Shown here piece by piece: positions 1 through 8,959 of a stretch of DNA of 10,658 nucleotides. The stretch is from Thalassiosira profunda. Lineage: Eukaryota; Bacillariophyta; Thalassiosirophyceae; Thalassiosirales; Thalassiosiraceae. Below the pieces are notes generated by a model, which saw only the letters and a list, made by a program, of their open reading frames with translations, had not been told where the DNA came from and searched no databases. Both the position numbers and the translations under genes were made by a program. The number at the start of each line of letters is the position of its first letter. The stretch's first letter is position 1. The stretch is from positions 1-10,658 of the forward strand of contig JALLAP010001111.1 of the NCBI GenBank assembly GCA_036939355.1, read 5' to 3'.

Positions 1-3000
1 TCATCAAGCCCAATTCGATGACGCCGAAGCCGAAAACCCGACTGCTCCTGACCAATGGCGTTAATGGCAACAGTCCAGCTATGGAAAATGGAGCAGTCGT
101 GCCCACACAGCAGCTCACCAGCCCCTCGCCAACGAACGGATCGCAGCCCAAACCAGTGGATTCGGCGTCACCAACGGAGGGAGCTGCAGGATCCCCCACG
201 TCCCCTGCGCACGACTTCTACAGGCAGGTGGTCGATCCAACTGGGGCGAGTCCCTCTGCTGCCTCGCCTTCGCCAGCAGACAATAAGTTCGTTCCCAAGC
301 TGACCAAGGCCGGCTACAACGTCAGCCCCTCGATCTCTGTCCTCGAGGCCATGTCGGAAGCCGACCTTGCCGCCGTGTCCAACTTCCAAGTAGAACGACC
401 AGGGTATGGCAGCGTGAAGTGGGATGGTGCGGTCGATGTGCGCGGCGTTGACATTGATACCGTGGTTGTGATTGAAAGTAAGAATGTATCGGTGTACGAC
501 GAGGCGGAGGAAAATGGCGAGAAACCGCCACAAGGCTCCAAGTTGAATCGACCGGCTGTCATCACCATGCAGGGCATCTTTCCTAAGGACGGCGCTGAGT
601 CGTCTGCAGATGCAAAGACAAAACTGAAGCGAAAGATTGAGAAGTCGACGAAGAAAATGGGCGCAGAGCTGCTGTCCTTTGAGGAGGACGTTGGAGTGTG
701 GAAGTTCCGTGTCGGGCACTTCAGTCGTTACGGTCTGGACGACGACGACTCGGACGAAGAATCAGACGCCGAAATCAAGGCAACGCCGTCGTTAGCGACC
801 GATGACGAGAACGAAAGTCCCAACCCCGTCGAGCAGATGAAGGAGCTCGGTGGCGCGTCCACCATGCGCGCTCCGTTGGACGAAGACGACACTGCATCTG
901 CGTACTCGGACAATATGAGTGCAGTTGAAACAATGGATCCGAGCGAAACAGAAGAGGATATTGTCCACGAGATTGTCCAGGCTGGAGAGGAGGCCTACGC
1001 GATGATGACAGAAGAGGTTCTGGACGTTCGGGAGGAGGAAGCCCTCGTTCCTTACGAGCCCCTCGAGGAGGTTGAAGAGGAGAAGATCCTCTTCCCAAAC
1101 GAAGGCCAAGACTACGCCGGCGCCGTTGCCAAGCCACCACTCAGGCCGACCATGCCCATCACTCGGCCTGCCACTGCGGCTGGAATTTGCAACCGATTGG
1201 CCGCGAAGTCCGGGCTCAAGAGCACCACGTCGTCAAGCATTGACTTTGGTATGCGCATGAGGCGCTCCTTTCGAGTAGGATGGAGGCCGGATGGCTCCTT
1301 CGTCAAGTTGCAGCCATCTAGCTCCGGTGGGCAAGTGCTGGTCCAGTCAAAACCTGTGATTGCGCCAGCGTCAGACTCTTCGCCCTCTCTTCCGCTGTTG
1401 CAAACGCACCACAAGCACAGCGTCAAAGCGATGGCAAGCGAAGACGACGCGCCCATTTACACGCTCCCCAGAAGTGCAGCTCTCTTCAGTGCACTGGACG
1501 ATTACTCCAAGTATACGACTGTGTGCTCTTTCAATGGAGAAACCAAGCGGATTGTTTCTTCGAGTTTCTCGCTATTGACATGCCTCTACGGTGGGGATGG
1601 GGCAGCTACGGGAACCATGAGCGAGTCTCGGCGATTGGAAGCAGTGTCCAGCTGGATGAAAGAGGTCTGCTCTCCGGACACTGCCCAGGCTATTTCGTCC
1701 GAACAGTCGTCAGGCGATGTCTATGGCTCGATCTTCGCGGCACTGTCCGGAGGTGATGTGTCGACGGCATCGTCGCTTGCGCTCGAGAGCGGCAATCCCC
1801 GCTTGTCCCTGATGCTTGCCAATTCTGGTGTCCAAGCGGAGCCATTTTGCAGGAGCCAGCTGGCGGCGTGGAACCAAGGTGGCGCGCAGCAATTCGCCCC
1901 AACGGGAATCCTCCGAACATTCTCTCTTGCCGGTGGAAGCATCGACCTCGAGAGGCAAATGTACAAGTCAGACAGCGCATCCTACTGCGTGGACTGGAGG
2001 CGCCGGTTTGGGATGCTTCTCTGGTCCTGCTCCAGCTCGGACGCCACTGTGTCGTCCATTGTCAAACAGTATGGCCAGGATCTTTCTGCGGGGACTGCAC
2101 CGCCCGCCACACCATTGTATTGTGGCACTGCAGCTGAGGCGACGAACCAGTGTCTGCTCTACCAACTGCTGAATCACTATGCCGGCGCAGACTCGGCACC
2201 TGTCACTGACCTGGTGTCTCCATCGAGCCACTCTCCCTTCCATCGCGACTTTTCAGCGTCATTCCACCTCGTTGCAGCCATGACGGCTCTGTCGAAAGCA
2301 TCCTTCAGCGCCCACGAAGAGGATTTGATCGTTGACGCTGTCGCCGCTCAACTTATTCAAGGGGGAGCGTGGGAATGGGCGGTGTATGCAAGTTTGTGCT
2401 TCATCGGGAGTGAGACGGTGTCAGAATCGATGGCCGCTGCGAAGAGGCTGCGCGCGAAGAACATTATTGCCCGGTTCCACTCTCCTTCCGACCCTTCTGT
2501 AGAACGGCACAGCTCATTTCTGCAAAGCATTGGCATCCCAACTGCATGGCTCCGAGACGCCCAAGCCTGTCACTGCGCGTCAGCAGGCGATCCTTCTGGG
2601 TTTGCACAGAACCTCCTCCTTGGAGGCTCCGTCTCTGATGCTATGACGGCCATGGAGCAGCTCGTGATCCCTCACATGCTGTTGGAAGGGAAGGAGTCGA
2701 TGGAGAAGCTGTGGCATCTTCTCGAAGCGATCCGGGTGAAGATCACCGAGGACTCGATCGATCGCTGGAACCAAACGAACGGGTGCCGCGTCATTCACCA
2801 ATATCTCGAGCTGCACAGGCAAGTGGACGAGCTTTCGAACCTGTCGCAGGAGCAGGTGGAGGCGGGCGACGTCGATCTTGACCATTTGCTCGCGTTGACG
2901 TCCGACTTGGAGACTGAGATTTCGGACGGCAAGAGCGCATCCCACGAGTCTTCTGTCATGGCGGCCAAGATCCCGCCCACTTTCACGACGATGCCTTGGG

Positions 3001-3206
3001 ACGTGCTTCTCGCCGAGATGGCCGCGACCCTAGCCCTTCTTCGCCTGAAGCTGCTGGCAATCAAGGACGGACAGCCTGTCGGCGACATGGATCGCGACTC
3101 TTCGTCGCGCCTTGCCTTCTCTTTGGTTCCGGGCTGTTTGTTCGACAGCGCCGCATCCCCGTCCATCCTTCGAGGCTTTTGCGGGCACAAAGCCACAATG
3201 GCTTAG
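1..3206 (+). CDS. NUP98: NUP98-NUP96 nucleoporin precursor, C-terminal part (5' partial)
   Basis: This is the C-terminal part of the precursor that self-cleaves to give Nup98 and Nup96, core parts of the nuclear pore. The frame is open to the left edge (it enters as I-K-P-N-S before the first Met at 18), so the FG/GLFG repeats lie outside the window. Counting from that Met, residues ~90-240 are the Nup98 autoproteolytic domain: it opens with KLTKAGYNVSPS and ends in the cleavage motif H234-F235-S236 followed by RYGLDDDD. An acidic linker follows (~240-360). Residues ~408-423 (GMRMRRSFRVGW) match the conserved start of Nup96, and ~480-1062 resemble the helical Nup96 domain that binds the Y-complex, including SGNPRLSLMLANSG. 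The stop is TAG. No intron is seen over 3.2 kb. The Nup96 part (~827 residues) is close to the animal length of about 900. Family assignment is confident; helical boundaries are estimates. Confidence 0.93.
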   Translation, partial: IKPNSMTPKPKTRLLLTNGVNGNSPAMENGAVVPTQQLTSPSPTNGSQPKPVDSASPTEGAAGSPTSPAHDFYRQVVDPTGASPSAASPSPADNKFVPKLTKAGYNVSPSISVLEAMSEADLAAVSNFQVERPGYGSVKWDGAVDVRGVDIDTVVVIESKNVSVYDEAEENGEKPPQGSKLNRPAVITMQGIFPKDGAESSADAKTKLKRKIEKSTKKMGAELLSFEEDVGVWKFRVGHFSRYGLDDDDSDEESDAEIKATPSLATDDENESPNPVEQMKELGGASTMRAPLDEDDTASAYSDNMSAVETMDPSETEEDIVHEIVQAGEEAYAMMTEEVLDVREEEALVPYEPLEEVEEEKILFPNEGQDYAGAVAKPPLRPTMPITRPATAAGICNRLAAKSGLKSTTSSSIDFGMRMRRSFRVGWRPDGSFVKLQPSSSGGQVLVQSKPVIAPASDSSPSLPLLQTHHKHSVKAMASEDDAPIYTLPRSAALFSALDDYSKYTTVCSFNGETKRIVSSSFSLLTCLYGGDGAATGTMSESRRLEAVSSWMKEVCSPDTAQAISSEQSSGDVYGSIFAALSGGDVSTASSLALESGNPRLSLMLANSGVQAEPFCRSQLAAWNQGGAQQFAPTGILRTFSLAGGSIDLERQMYKSDSASYCVDWRRRFGMLLWSCSSSDATVSSIVKQYGQDLSAGTAPPATPLYCGTAAEATNQCLLYQLLNHYAGADSAPVTDLVSPSSHSPFHRDFSASFHLVAAMTALSKASFSAHEEDLIVDAVAAQLIQGGAWEWAVYASLCFIGSETVSESMAAAKRLRAKNIIARFHSPSDPSVERHSSFLQSIGIPTAWLRDAQACHCASAGDPSGFAQNLLLGGSVSDAMTAMEQLVIPHMLLEGKESMEKLWHLLEAIRVKITEDSIDRWNQTNGCRVIHQYLELHRQVDELSNLSQEQVEAGDVDLDHLLALTSDLETEISDGKSASHESSVMAAKIPPTFTTMPWDVLLAEMAATLALLRLKLLAIKDGQPVGDMDRDSSSRLAFSLVPGCLFDSAASPSILRGFCGHKATMA
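720..725 (+). other. Nup98/Nup96 autoproteolysis site (F|S)
   Basis: The TTC-AGT codons encode the Phe-Ser pair of the HFS motif. In Nup98 family proteins the Ser attacks the preceding Phe carbonyl, releasing Nup98 from Nup96. The upstream strand (VGVWKFRVGHFS) and downstream RYGL are as in the family, so cleavage should be intact. Confidence 0.85.
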
Positions 3207-3390
3207 TACTTACTAGATAGCACCTCCATCATTCTATGTCAATGCCTGGGCGATCGTTTGACTTCAACCGATATGATAGCTCAGAAAGTAATTAGTAGTA
3301 GTTCATAAGAGCAAGTGCGAAGAAAGGGACGCAGAGCTCAACCAGACGGAAGCGATGTGATAGTTGGTCCTTCGGCATTTCCTGCCGTTG

Positions 3391-5444
3391 CTACCACTCC
3401 GTCTCCTTGAAGTCCTTCAAGAATTTGCCCCAAAGCTTCTCGCCCTCCTGTCCCTCCTTGTCCATGTTCACACCGACAAACACAGGATCGAGAATCCTCG
3501 CCGCCGCATCAACCTCGTCAATCGGCGTCTGGAACAGATTCGTCTGCGCGATTTTGCTCGCCCGATCTAGAGGGTTCTCATCGTTGATCCACCCCGTGTC
3601 AACGCTGTTCATGTAGATTCGGCTTTTCTTGGCCAGATCCTCCGATGATGTCCGCGTGAGCATATTCAACGCCGCCTTAGCCATGTTTGTATGAGGATGA
3701 TTAGGCATCTTGTACCGGTAGAACTTGCCCTTTGGACATTTGTGTTGTCAGTTTCACTTGAATCATAGAACCACGCAATGTGCACAATATCTTTCCTCAC
3801 CTCCATCGCGCTTACGTTGATAATGTAACGGTCCGGCCGGTTCGCATCGCCCGCTGGGGCCTCCATCAGGGGTTTGAGTCGGGAGTTCAACACAAACGGC
3901 GCGATGGCGTTGACGAACATGCACTCCATGACTTCCGGGGTGGACACTTGGTCCATCTTGAGGAGCCACGAGTTGTGGGAGCGAAGGTCGAGCTGGTGGC
4001 CGTTGATGTCCGAGAGGCCAGGAGGGAGGACTGTTTCGTCGACGCCCACGTCTTCCGGAACGATAGCCATTGTCGACATGGCGGCCGAGTGGGAGATGCC
4101 AGTGGATTCGAAGGGGACGCTGGCTTTGCCTGAGGCTGGTCTTTTGGACGGAACCATCTGTGATTCGTCGTCCTTCTTCTCGTCGTCCTGCATTGCTGCG
4201 TCGCCGTTCTGGAGGAGCTTTCCCTGCCCTGCCGAATCCACACCCGCCGAAAGCAAATTGTTCCCTCCACCGGCCCGTCCCTCGGAATGCTCCTCCACCA
4301 GCCTCCTCCGTATCCGCTCAAACTCCATGCATCCCCGCAACACATCCTTATGGTCTCCATCGCCCTTGCTCCACAGCTCGCCCTCCCGCTCCACCAACGG
4401 CAAATAGTACCCGCCCGGCCGTCGCACCGTCTGGCACGCGTTGTTGATCAATACATCAATGCCGTTTTCTCCAAAGGTCACCTTGAGGTACCGCGTGAAC
4501 GCCTCAATGCCCGTGACGTCCCGCAAGTCGAGCCCGTACACGTGCAGCCGGTCCTTCCACTGGCCAAAGTCCTTCTCGTTGCGATACGCCGCCACGGCGT
4601 TGTTGGGAAACCGCGTGGTGGCCACGACCGTCGCCCCGGCCCGGAGCAGTTTCAAACAGACTTGGAATCCAATCTTGACGCGGGAACCGGTGACAATGGC
4701 CACTTTGCCGGACAGGTCTGCGGACTGGTGCCGCTTGGCAAAGTTGAACGGGGCGCAGTCGGGGCACAATTGGTCGTAGAAGTGGTGGAGGGCACGGAAG
4801 CGGACCTTGCAGGTGTAGCACGATCGGAGCTTGGGGAGGACGGTGCCCCCTTCTTTGTCGCCGTCCTTTGCCTCTTTTGCAACTTCCGCATTCGCAGCTC
4901 CGTTCTCCAGCATCTTTATGCCACTGCACTCCGTATCGACGTGGCCGTCCGGCACCAGGAACCGCATGAGCTTCGCCTCCTCCTCCTCCTTGCTTTCCTC
5001 CCGCAATTTTTCCAGCTTCTCCACCCGCCCCTTTCTTAAATCAGTAGAGGCCACGTACTTGCGCTGCTGCGCCCGCTCCGCCATCTTTTGCCGCTTCAAT
5101 GTCCGTTCCGCCAGGCGCTCTTCGTAAAAGTCACTCTCGGACTTGCCGGCGAACATGGTCTGCTGGTGCAGCGACAGGCAGGCCGCGAGGGCCTTGCGGA
5201 GGGGGCGGAGGTTGGGCTGCTTGTACAGTGAGAGGCCATCTTCCTCCTCCGCGGCGTCGCCGCCATTGTCGGCCTTGCGCTTCTTCTTTTGCTTCTTGGG
5301 ATCGAGGGATGCCACGGCGTTCAAGACGCGGACCGCCGTCGCGAGATCCGACGTTGTGATGCCCTGCAGCTGGGGCACCGCCGCGTCTGGAGCAGCGGGC
5401 GGTGCGGCGGTGGCGGCGTCGGGGGCGGGCGGGGCGGAGTCCAT
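3391..5444 (-). CDS. Zinc-ribbon-like plus short-chain dehydrogenase/reductase protein
   Basis: Two exons, 5444-3801 and 3729-3391, join in phase 0 to give about 660 residues ending in TAG. Residues 1-200 are Ala/Pro-rich then lysine- and glutamate-rich (likely coiled coil ~105-160; basic KKQKKKRK at ~50). A pair of CxxC motifs (C209/C212 and C227/C230) looks like a zinc ribbon. The SDR domain starts at ~246: KVAIVTGSRVKIG (nucleotide-binding loop, with Lys where the classical TGxxxGxG has its middle Gly), then NNA at 334-336. A low-complexity insert (~385-475) interrupts the fold. After splicing, INVSAMEG carries the catalytic Ser (545). The usual YxxxK is T562-N-M-A-K566, so Tyr is replaced by Thr. 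This is a recognisable but non-classical SDR family; the substrate is unknown. The frame also extends to an ATG at 5576, but MDSAPP at 5444 is the more normal start. Confidence 0.85.
3730..3800 (-). other. Spliceosomal intron (71 bp) in the SDR gene
   Basis: On the minus strand the donor is GTGAGG after ...GCGATGGAG and the acceptor is ...TGTCCAAAG before GGCAAGTTC. Splicing is phase 0 and restores INVSAME|GKFYRYK, which links the catalytic Ser segment to the HPHTNMAK segment. Without splicing the frame runs into a stop after shifted sequence. Confidence 0.9.
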
Positions 5445-5639
5445 GATACCAGCTTGAGGTCGGGGCCGGCGTTGGTGTGGTTGTTGTGTGATTGTGTTGT
5501 GTGGCGGCCGCGCCGCGGGACGACGAAGGACGAAGGGGGTCGACCAAAACGAGTGGCTCACATTGACTTGCAGCATCTTCGTCTGTCATCACACCTCCAG
5601 CACAGCCATCAACCCAACACATCACAACGGCGTTGCACC
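5445..5639. promoter_or_regulatory. Divergent intergenic region between SDR and transporter genes
   Basis: These 195 bp separate the two divergent start codons and must hold both 5' ends and promoters, unless the SDR protein begins at 5576. I see CA-rich stretches (for example near 5485-5500 and 5611-5632) but no TATA box or clear element. Promoter function is inferred from position only. Confidence 0.5.
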
Positions 5640-7514
5640 ATGAAGCTCCTATCGACCGCCGCCCTCCTCCTCCTCGCCGCCGCCGCCCCCGCGGCGGACG
5701 CCCGCCGGGCGGCGCCGTCGTCGGTCGCGACGATCCCCCGCCGCAGCGGCGGGAAGCGGCGTGCGGCCTTTGTCAAACGGTCCGATGCATCGGCAGCATC
5801 ATGGACGAGCGACGCGCGGGAGGTGCGGGGCGGCGAGGGCGGGGGGACCGCCACCATGACGAGCCACATGTTCAACTTAATCAAGGCGACGGTGGGCGTG
5901 GGCGTCCTGAGTTTGCCTGCGGGTGAGTTGCAATTATTTTGAGGATGTGCACATCTTGTGCACATCACATGCTACTGGATGCACCGACCAAAGATCAATA
6001 AGCCCTTGATCTTTGGCAGATGTGATGCACCGAGCAAAGATCAATAGGCTTATTGATCTTTGGCACCGACATCAGAGCAAATCTGAGCATGCGAGAATGG
6101 AACGACGACGACCTGCCTATGATTTACGAAAGAACCCCCGACCGTGCAGAGACAACGGCGCAGAAATGCGCCCGTCTCACTATTGCGCTTTGCAAGTAAC
6201 TACACGCGCTGAGGACCAAGGTCCTGACCGACCAATATCACCAAACCCATATATGAGGCACTCGTCCTCGTCGTCCGTTTGCTCCTCGGCGGCTGTCTTT
6301 TCCTGTGGCTTGAAACGAACGCTCACTCACACCACACGTGCATCAATCAAACAGGAATCGCCGCCTTCGGGGACAACCCCTCGGCCGTCCTCCCGGCCGC
6401 CGCCCTCATCGCCTCCATCGGCGCCATCGCGGCGTACAACTTTAGCCTCCTCGGTCGTCTCTGCGCCATGACGGGCGCCACTTCCTACCGCGGCGCGTGG
6501 GAGAAGTCCGTGGGAGAGTCGACCGCGTGGATTCCCGGGAGCTCGTGCGTGATCAAGACCTTCTTCGCGGTGTTGGCGTACAGCATGGTCCTCGGCGATA
6601 CCTTCAGCGCGCTGTTCGAAACGGTCGGGATGTCAGTCAGTCGGGAAAAGGCACTGATTGGGCTGACGCTGGTGGTGCTCCTTCCGCTGTGCCTGCTGAA
6701 GGACCTGTCGAGCCTCGCGCCCTTCAGCCTCGCGGGCATGGCGGCAATGCTGTACACGGTGGTGGCGATGGCGATTCGCTACTTTGACGGATCGTACGCC
6801 AAGGAAGGCGGCTTTGCCATGGACGTGGCCGAGTCGCTGCGCCCGGCGATTGGCACCAAGGGCGCCTCGGCCGTGTTCAGCTCCAACGCGTTCATCCTCA
6901 TCTGCATGCTCAGCACGGCATACATGGCCCACTTCAACGCCCCGAAATTCTACCTAGAATTGAAGGACAACACTATCGCGCGATGGAACACGGTCGTCTC
7001 CACCAGCTTTGCCATTTCCATCCTCTTCTTCATTGGAATTGCCGCCTTTGGGTTTGCTACATTCGGAGGTGCCTCGAATGGCTTCATTCTCAACAATTAT
7101 TCCACGAAGGATTCTCTTGCCAGCTTCAGCCGCGTGGCGGTGGCGTTTGCCCTCGTGTTCACGTACCCGTTGGCCTTCACGGGCTGCAGGGATGGCCTCC
7201 TCGAGATGATGAAGGTGCCCAAGGAGGAGCGCACGGACGCCAAGCTCAACAACCTCACGTACATTGTGCTTGGCCTTGTCACGGCGGTGGCGCTGAAAAT
7301 CACGGATCTGTCGTTCATCATGTCGTTCGGCGGAGCAACGCTGGGAAATGCACTCATCTACGTCTACCCGGCCTTGATGTTTAGGAGCGCAGTGAAGAAC
7401 ATGGGAGAGGACGCCACTGCAGCGCAGAAGATGGAGGTTTACCTGGCGTTGACCTTCGCCGCAGTGGGGATTGGCATGGGATGCGTAGGAACCAAGCAGG
7501 CCCTTGGACTCTAG
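5640..7514 (+). CDS. AAAP/SLC38-type amino acid transporter with N-terminal leader
   Basis: Exons 5640-5922 and 6355-7514 join in phase 1 to give 480 residues. Residues 1-21 form a signal-peptide-like segment (MKLLSTAALLLLAAAAPAAD), then a basic, Ser/Ala-rich stretch (~22-60). The transporter fold begins at ~76 with MFNLIKATVGVGVLSLPAG, the first-helix signature of the amino acid/auxin permease superfamily (SLC32/36/38, plant AVT), followed by IAAFGDNPSAV across the splice. About 10-11 hydrophobic segments follow. YMAHFNAPKFYLEL resembles the SLC38/AVT6 loop in helix 5-6. It likely couples amino acid movement to H+ or Na+; the substrate cannot be read from sequence. The leader is unusual for this family and hints at targeting to a secretory or plastid membrane; the alternative start M73 would give a normal cytosolic N-terminus. 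Confidence 0.88.
5944..5966. repeat. 12-bp palindrome with overlapping direct repeat
   Basis: GATGTGCACATC (5944-5955) is a perfect palindrome. Its last nine bases, GTGCACATC, recur at 5958-5966, 11 bp later. It lies 22 bp after the intron donor. Function unknown. Confidence 0.7.
5978..6070. repeat. Two tandem ~46-bp units, each a near-perfect hairpin
   Basis: Units starting at 5978 and 6024 both open with GATGCACCGA and are about 90% alike by eye. Unit 1 forms an 11-bp perfect inverted repeat (5988-5998 with 6006-6016, 7-nt loop). Unit 2 forms a 12-bp perfect inverted repeat (6035-6046 with 6051-6062, 4-nt loop). The shared arm is CAAAGATCAA / TTGATCTTTG. They lie inside the transporter intron. 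They could be remnants of a small inverted-repeat element or folded intronic RNA. Confidence 0.8.
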
Positions 7515-7669
7515 ATGCATTTGGCCACATGGGACAACAAGCTACTCGGAAAGAACGGTAACGTTTCATCGTTCACGCAACTAATTGATGTTATAAAATA
7601 GCCGCTAACAGAGACTGTGCTTGCTCTCTCTTCAACGACGCATACAGGCAACAGATCACCACCATTTGT
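7515..7669. other. Convergent intergenic spacer
   Basis: This 155-bp gap lies between the stop codons of the transporter (+) and the sulfotransferase (-). It must contain both 3' ends. I see no canonical AATAAA on either strand and no extra gene. Confidence 0.6.
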
Positions 7670-8959
7670 TCACTCGAAGTAATGCTTGGTGTGCTCCAGC
7701 GTTTTCTCAAGAGCGAGCTTGGAGAACATGGTAGCGACAGTCTGGACCTCCTCCTCTGTGAAATAGTCTCGGTAGGTCTTGCCAGTGACAAAGAGAGGCG
7801 GTTCGTGGACGTCGCCCTGGTCTAGAAAGCGGAGCAGCTCGTCCTTCGTCTCGGCAAAGTTGGAAGTGTAGTTCTCGTAATGCAACACATGCGTGGGGAT
7901 GCGAAGATCCCACGTCGTCGCAAAGGCAAGGTTGTGCCACTGCAGGAATCGGAAGAAGTCTGCGTGACAAGGCAGCTTCTTCACGTCGTTGTCGAGCACA
8001 CCGCGGTAGAACTTGCTGGCCTCCTCTTCTTTCCGAAACCTCTTGCCCAAATCCTCGCAGAAGGAACGGAACCCTTCCTTTGACCGCGGGTACGCGGCAA
8101 GCTTATCGGTATAATTCCTCTTGACAAAGTGCTTGTACGTCAAGTGGAACCTCGAGACCACATTGTCGAACGGATCGCGTATCAAGTGCACTGCACGCGA
8201 GACGAGGTCCTTGTTGTGCGATCCCAGCACCTCTCTGTGCTCGCCGCTGGCATCCTTCTCAATGTGGTAGCCCTCGAAGCAACGCCGAGCAAAGATTCGA
8301 TGGCTCTCAATGTACTTGACGGGTGGGCACTGATCGCATCGACCTCCGCAATGGGTCTTGGTCAGCAGATAGCCCTTCGATCCAGCTTGAGGAAAGGCAT
8401 ACTTTGGTTTGAGCGGATCCGACCAAAAGGGACCGCCGTCGCTGTCTTCAAAGACTCGTACGCTCATGCCGTCCGCGTCCAAGTTCTCAGTTCCGTAATT
8501 GGTGGCCGTGCGCAGTCCAGTGACTGTCCGGACGAGATAGCTCGTGTAGGACGTCCCTGAGTTTGGAAAAGACATGAGCCAGGCGATTGGGAACGAGCTG
8601 TTTGAGCTTTTGTCGCGAGCCAAGCTGTCTGTAAGGTCATTCTGTCGCCCGTCAGTTGCTCGGAACGAGCTATTTGAGTTTTGGCCACGAGCCAAGCTGC
8701 CCGTGAGGCCCACTATTTCCGCAGATGACACGGCATCATTCTTGCTCCCAGTCAGCGATGGGCAGTTCGAACCCACGATGCCCAGCTTGTTCCACGTCGC
8801 GCTGAGGAGGACTCCAGTGCCAATGGCAATGAGAAAGAAGGGCAGCGTGGAGCGTGACAGGAGGCCAGCCTTCTGAGAGTGCAGCAGCATGTACCGCGGA
8901 GAGGCAGCTCGAGGCGAGTCTGCCTCTGTAATGACGTTAAAGCTACTGGAGGTGCTCAT
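7670..8959 (-). CDS. Membrane-anchored PAPS-dependent sulfotransferase
   Basis: From the ATG at 8959 the protein is 429 residues. An N-terminal cytosolic segment (1-38) precedes one hydrophobic helix at ~39-56 (LPFFLIAIGTGVLLSA), giving type II Golgi-like topology. A Ser/Asn-rich stem (~60-125) contains a 24-residue duplication. The catalytic domain starts with SFPNSGTSYTSYL (~130-142), the 5'-phosphosulfate-binding loop, and has LIRDPFDNVVSRF (~259-271), the 3'-phosphate-binding motif. N-glycosylation sequons at N96, N120, N282 and N363 fit a lumenal domain. It should transfer sulfate from PAPS to a carbohydrate or other lumenal acceptor, which is not identifiable. The frame extends upstream to an ATG at 9076, but 8959 has A at -3 (GCAAAATGA) and gives a conventional type II N-terminus, so I prefer it. 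The stop is TAA at the 3' end, after HTKHYFE. No intron is seen. Confidence 0.88.
   Translation of the reverse strand: MSTSSSFNVITEADSPRAASPRYMLLHSQKAGLLSRSTLPFFLIAIGTGVLLSATWNKLGIVGSNCPSLTGSKNDAVSSAEIVGLTGSLARGQNSNSSFRATDGRQNDLTDSLARDKSSNSSFPIAWLMSFPNSGTSYTSYLVRTVTGLRTATNYGTENLDADGMSVRVFEDSDGGPFWSDPLKPKYAFPQAGSKGYLLTKTHCGGRCDQCPPVKYIESHRIFARRCFEGYHIEKDASGEHREVLGSHNKDLVSRAVHLIRDPFDNVVSRFHLTYKHFVKRNYTDKLAAYPRSKEGFRSFCEDLGKRFRKEEEASKFYRGVLDNDVKKLPCHADFFRFLQWHNLAFATTWDLRIPTHVLHYENYTSNFAETKDELLRFLDQGDVHEPPLFVTGKTYRDYFTEEEVQTVATMFSKLALEKTLEHTKHYFE
8591..8708 (-). repeat. 72-bp-period tandem repeat in the sulfotransferase stem
   Basis: Copies beginning at 8591 and 8663 (+ coordinates) share GAACGAGCT, GAGCCAAGCTG and the intervening pattern with a few substitutions. 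In protein they are LTGSLARGQNSNSSF (85-99) and LTDSLARDKSSNSSF (109-123), each ending in an NSS sequon. The period is a whole number of codons, so the frame is kept. Confidence 0.85.

Larger units (their letters stand above)
5923..6354 (+). other. Spliceosomal intron (432 bp) in the transporter gene
   Basis: The donor GTGAGT follows ...CCTGCGG and the acceptor is ...CAATCAAACAG before GAATCGCC. Splicing rebuilds a Gly codon and the continuous motif SLPAG-IAAFGD. Read through, exon 1 reaches a TGA at 5941. It is about six times longer than the other well-supported introns and carries the hairpin repeats listed separately. Confidence 0.9.

Noticed and set aside
775..1140. Antisense open frames over the Nup98-Nup96 gene
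   Set aside because: GC-rich shadow frames, Arg/Ser-rich with no domain, fully within a well-supported gene.
5445..5576. N-terminal extension of the SDR protein to an ATG at 5576
   Set aside because: The added 44 residues are Pro/Gln/His-rich with no domain, would lie only 63 bp from the divergent start codon, and MDSAPP at 5444 is a normal protein start.
5289..5639. Open frame upstream of the transporter start
   Set aside because: It is antisense to the SDR coding exon and low complexity; the transporter leader starts cleanly at 5640.
5978..6070. CRISPR-like array or transcription terminator
   Set aside because: Only two units, no unique spacers, and located inside a eukaryotic intron with splice sites that restore the protein.
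6279..6354. ATG at 6279 as start of the transporter
   Set aside because: It lies in the intron; using it would lose the conserved MFNLIKATVGVGVLSLPAG helix, which joins perfectly by splicing.
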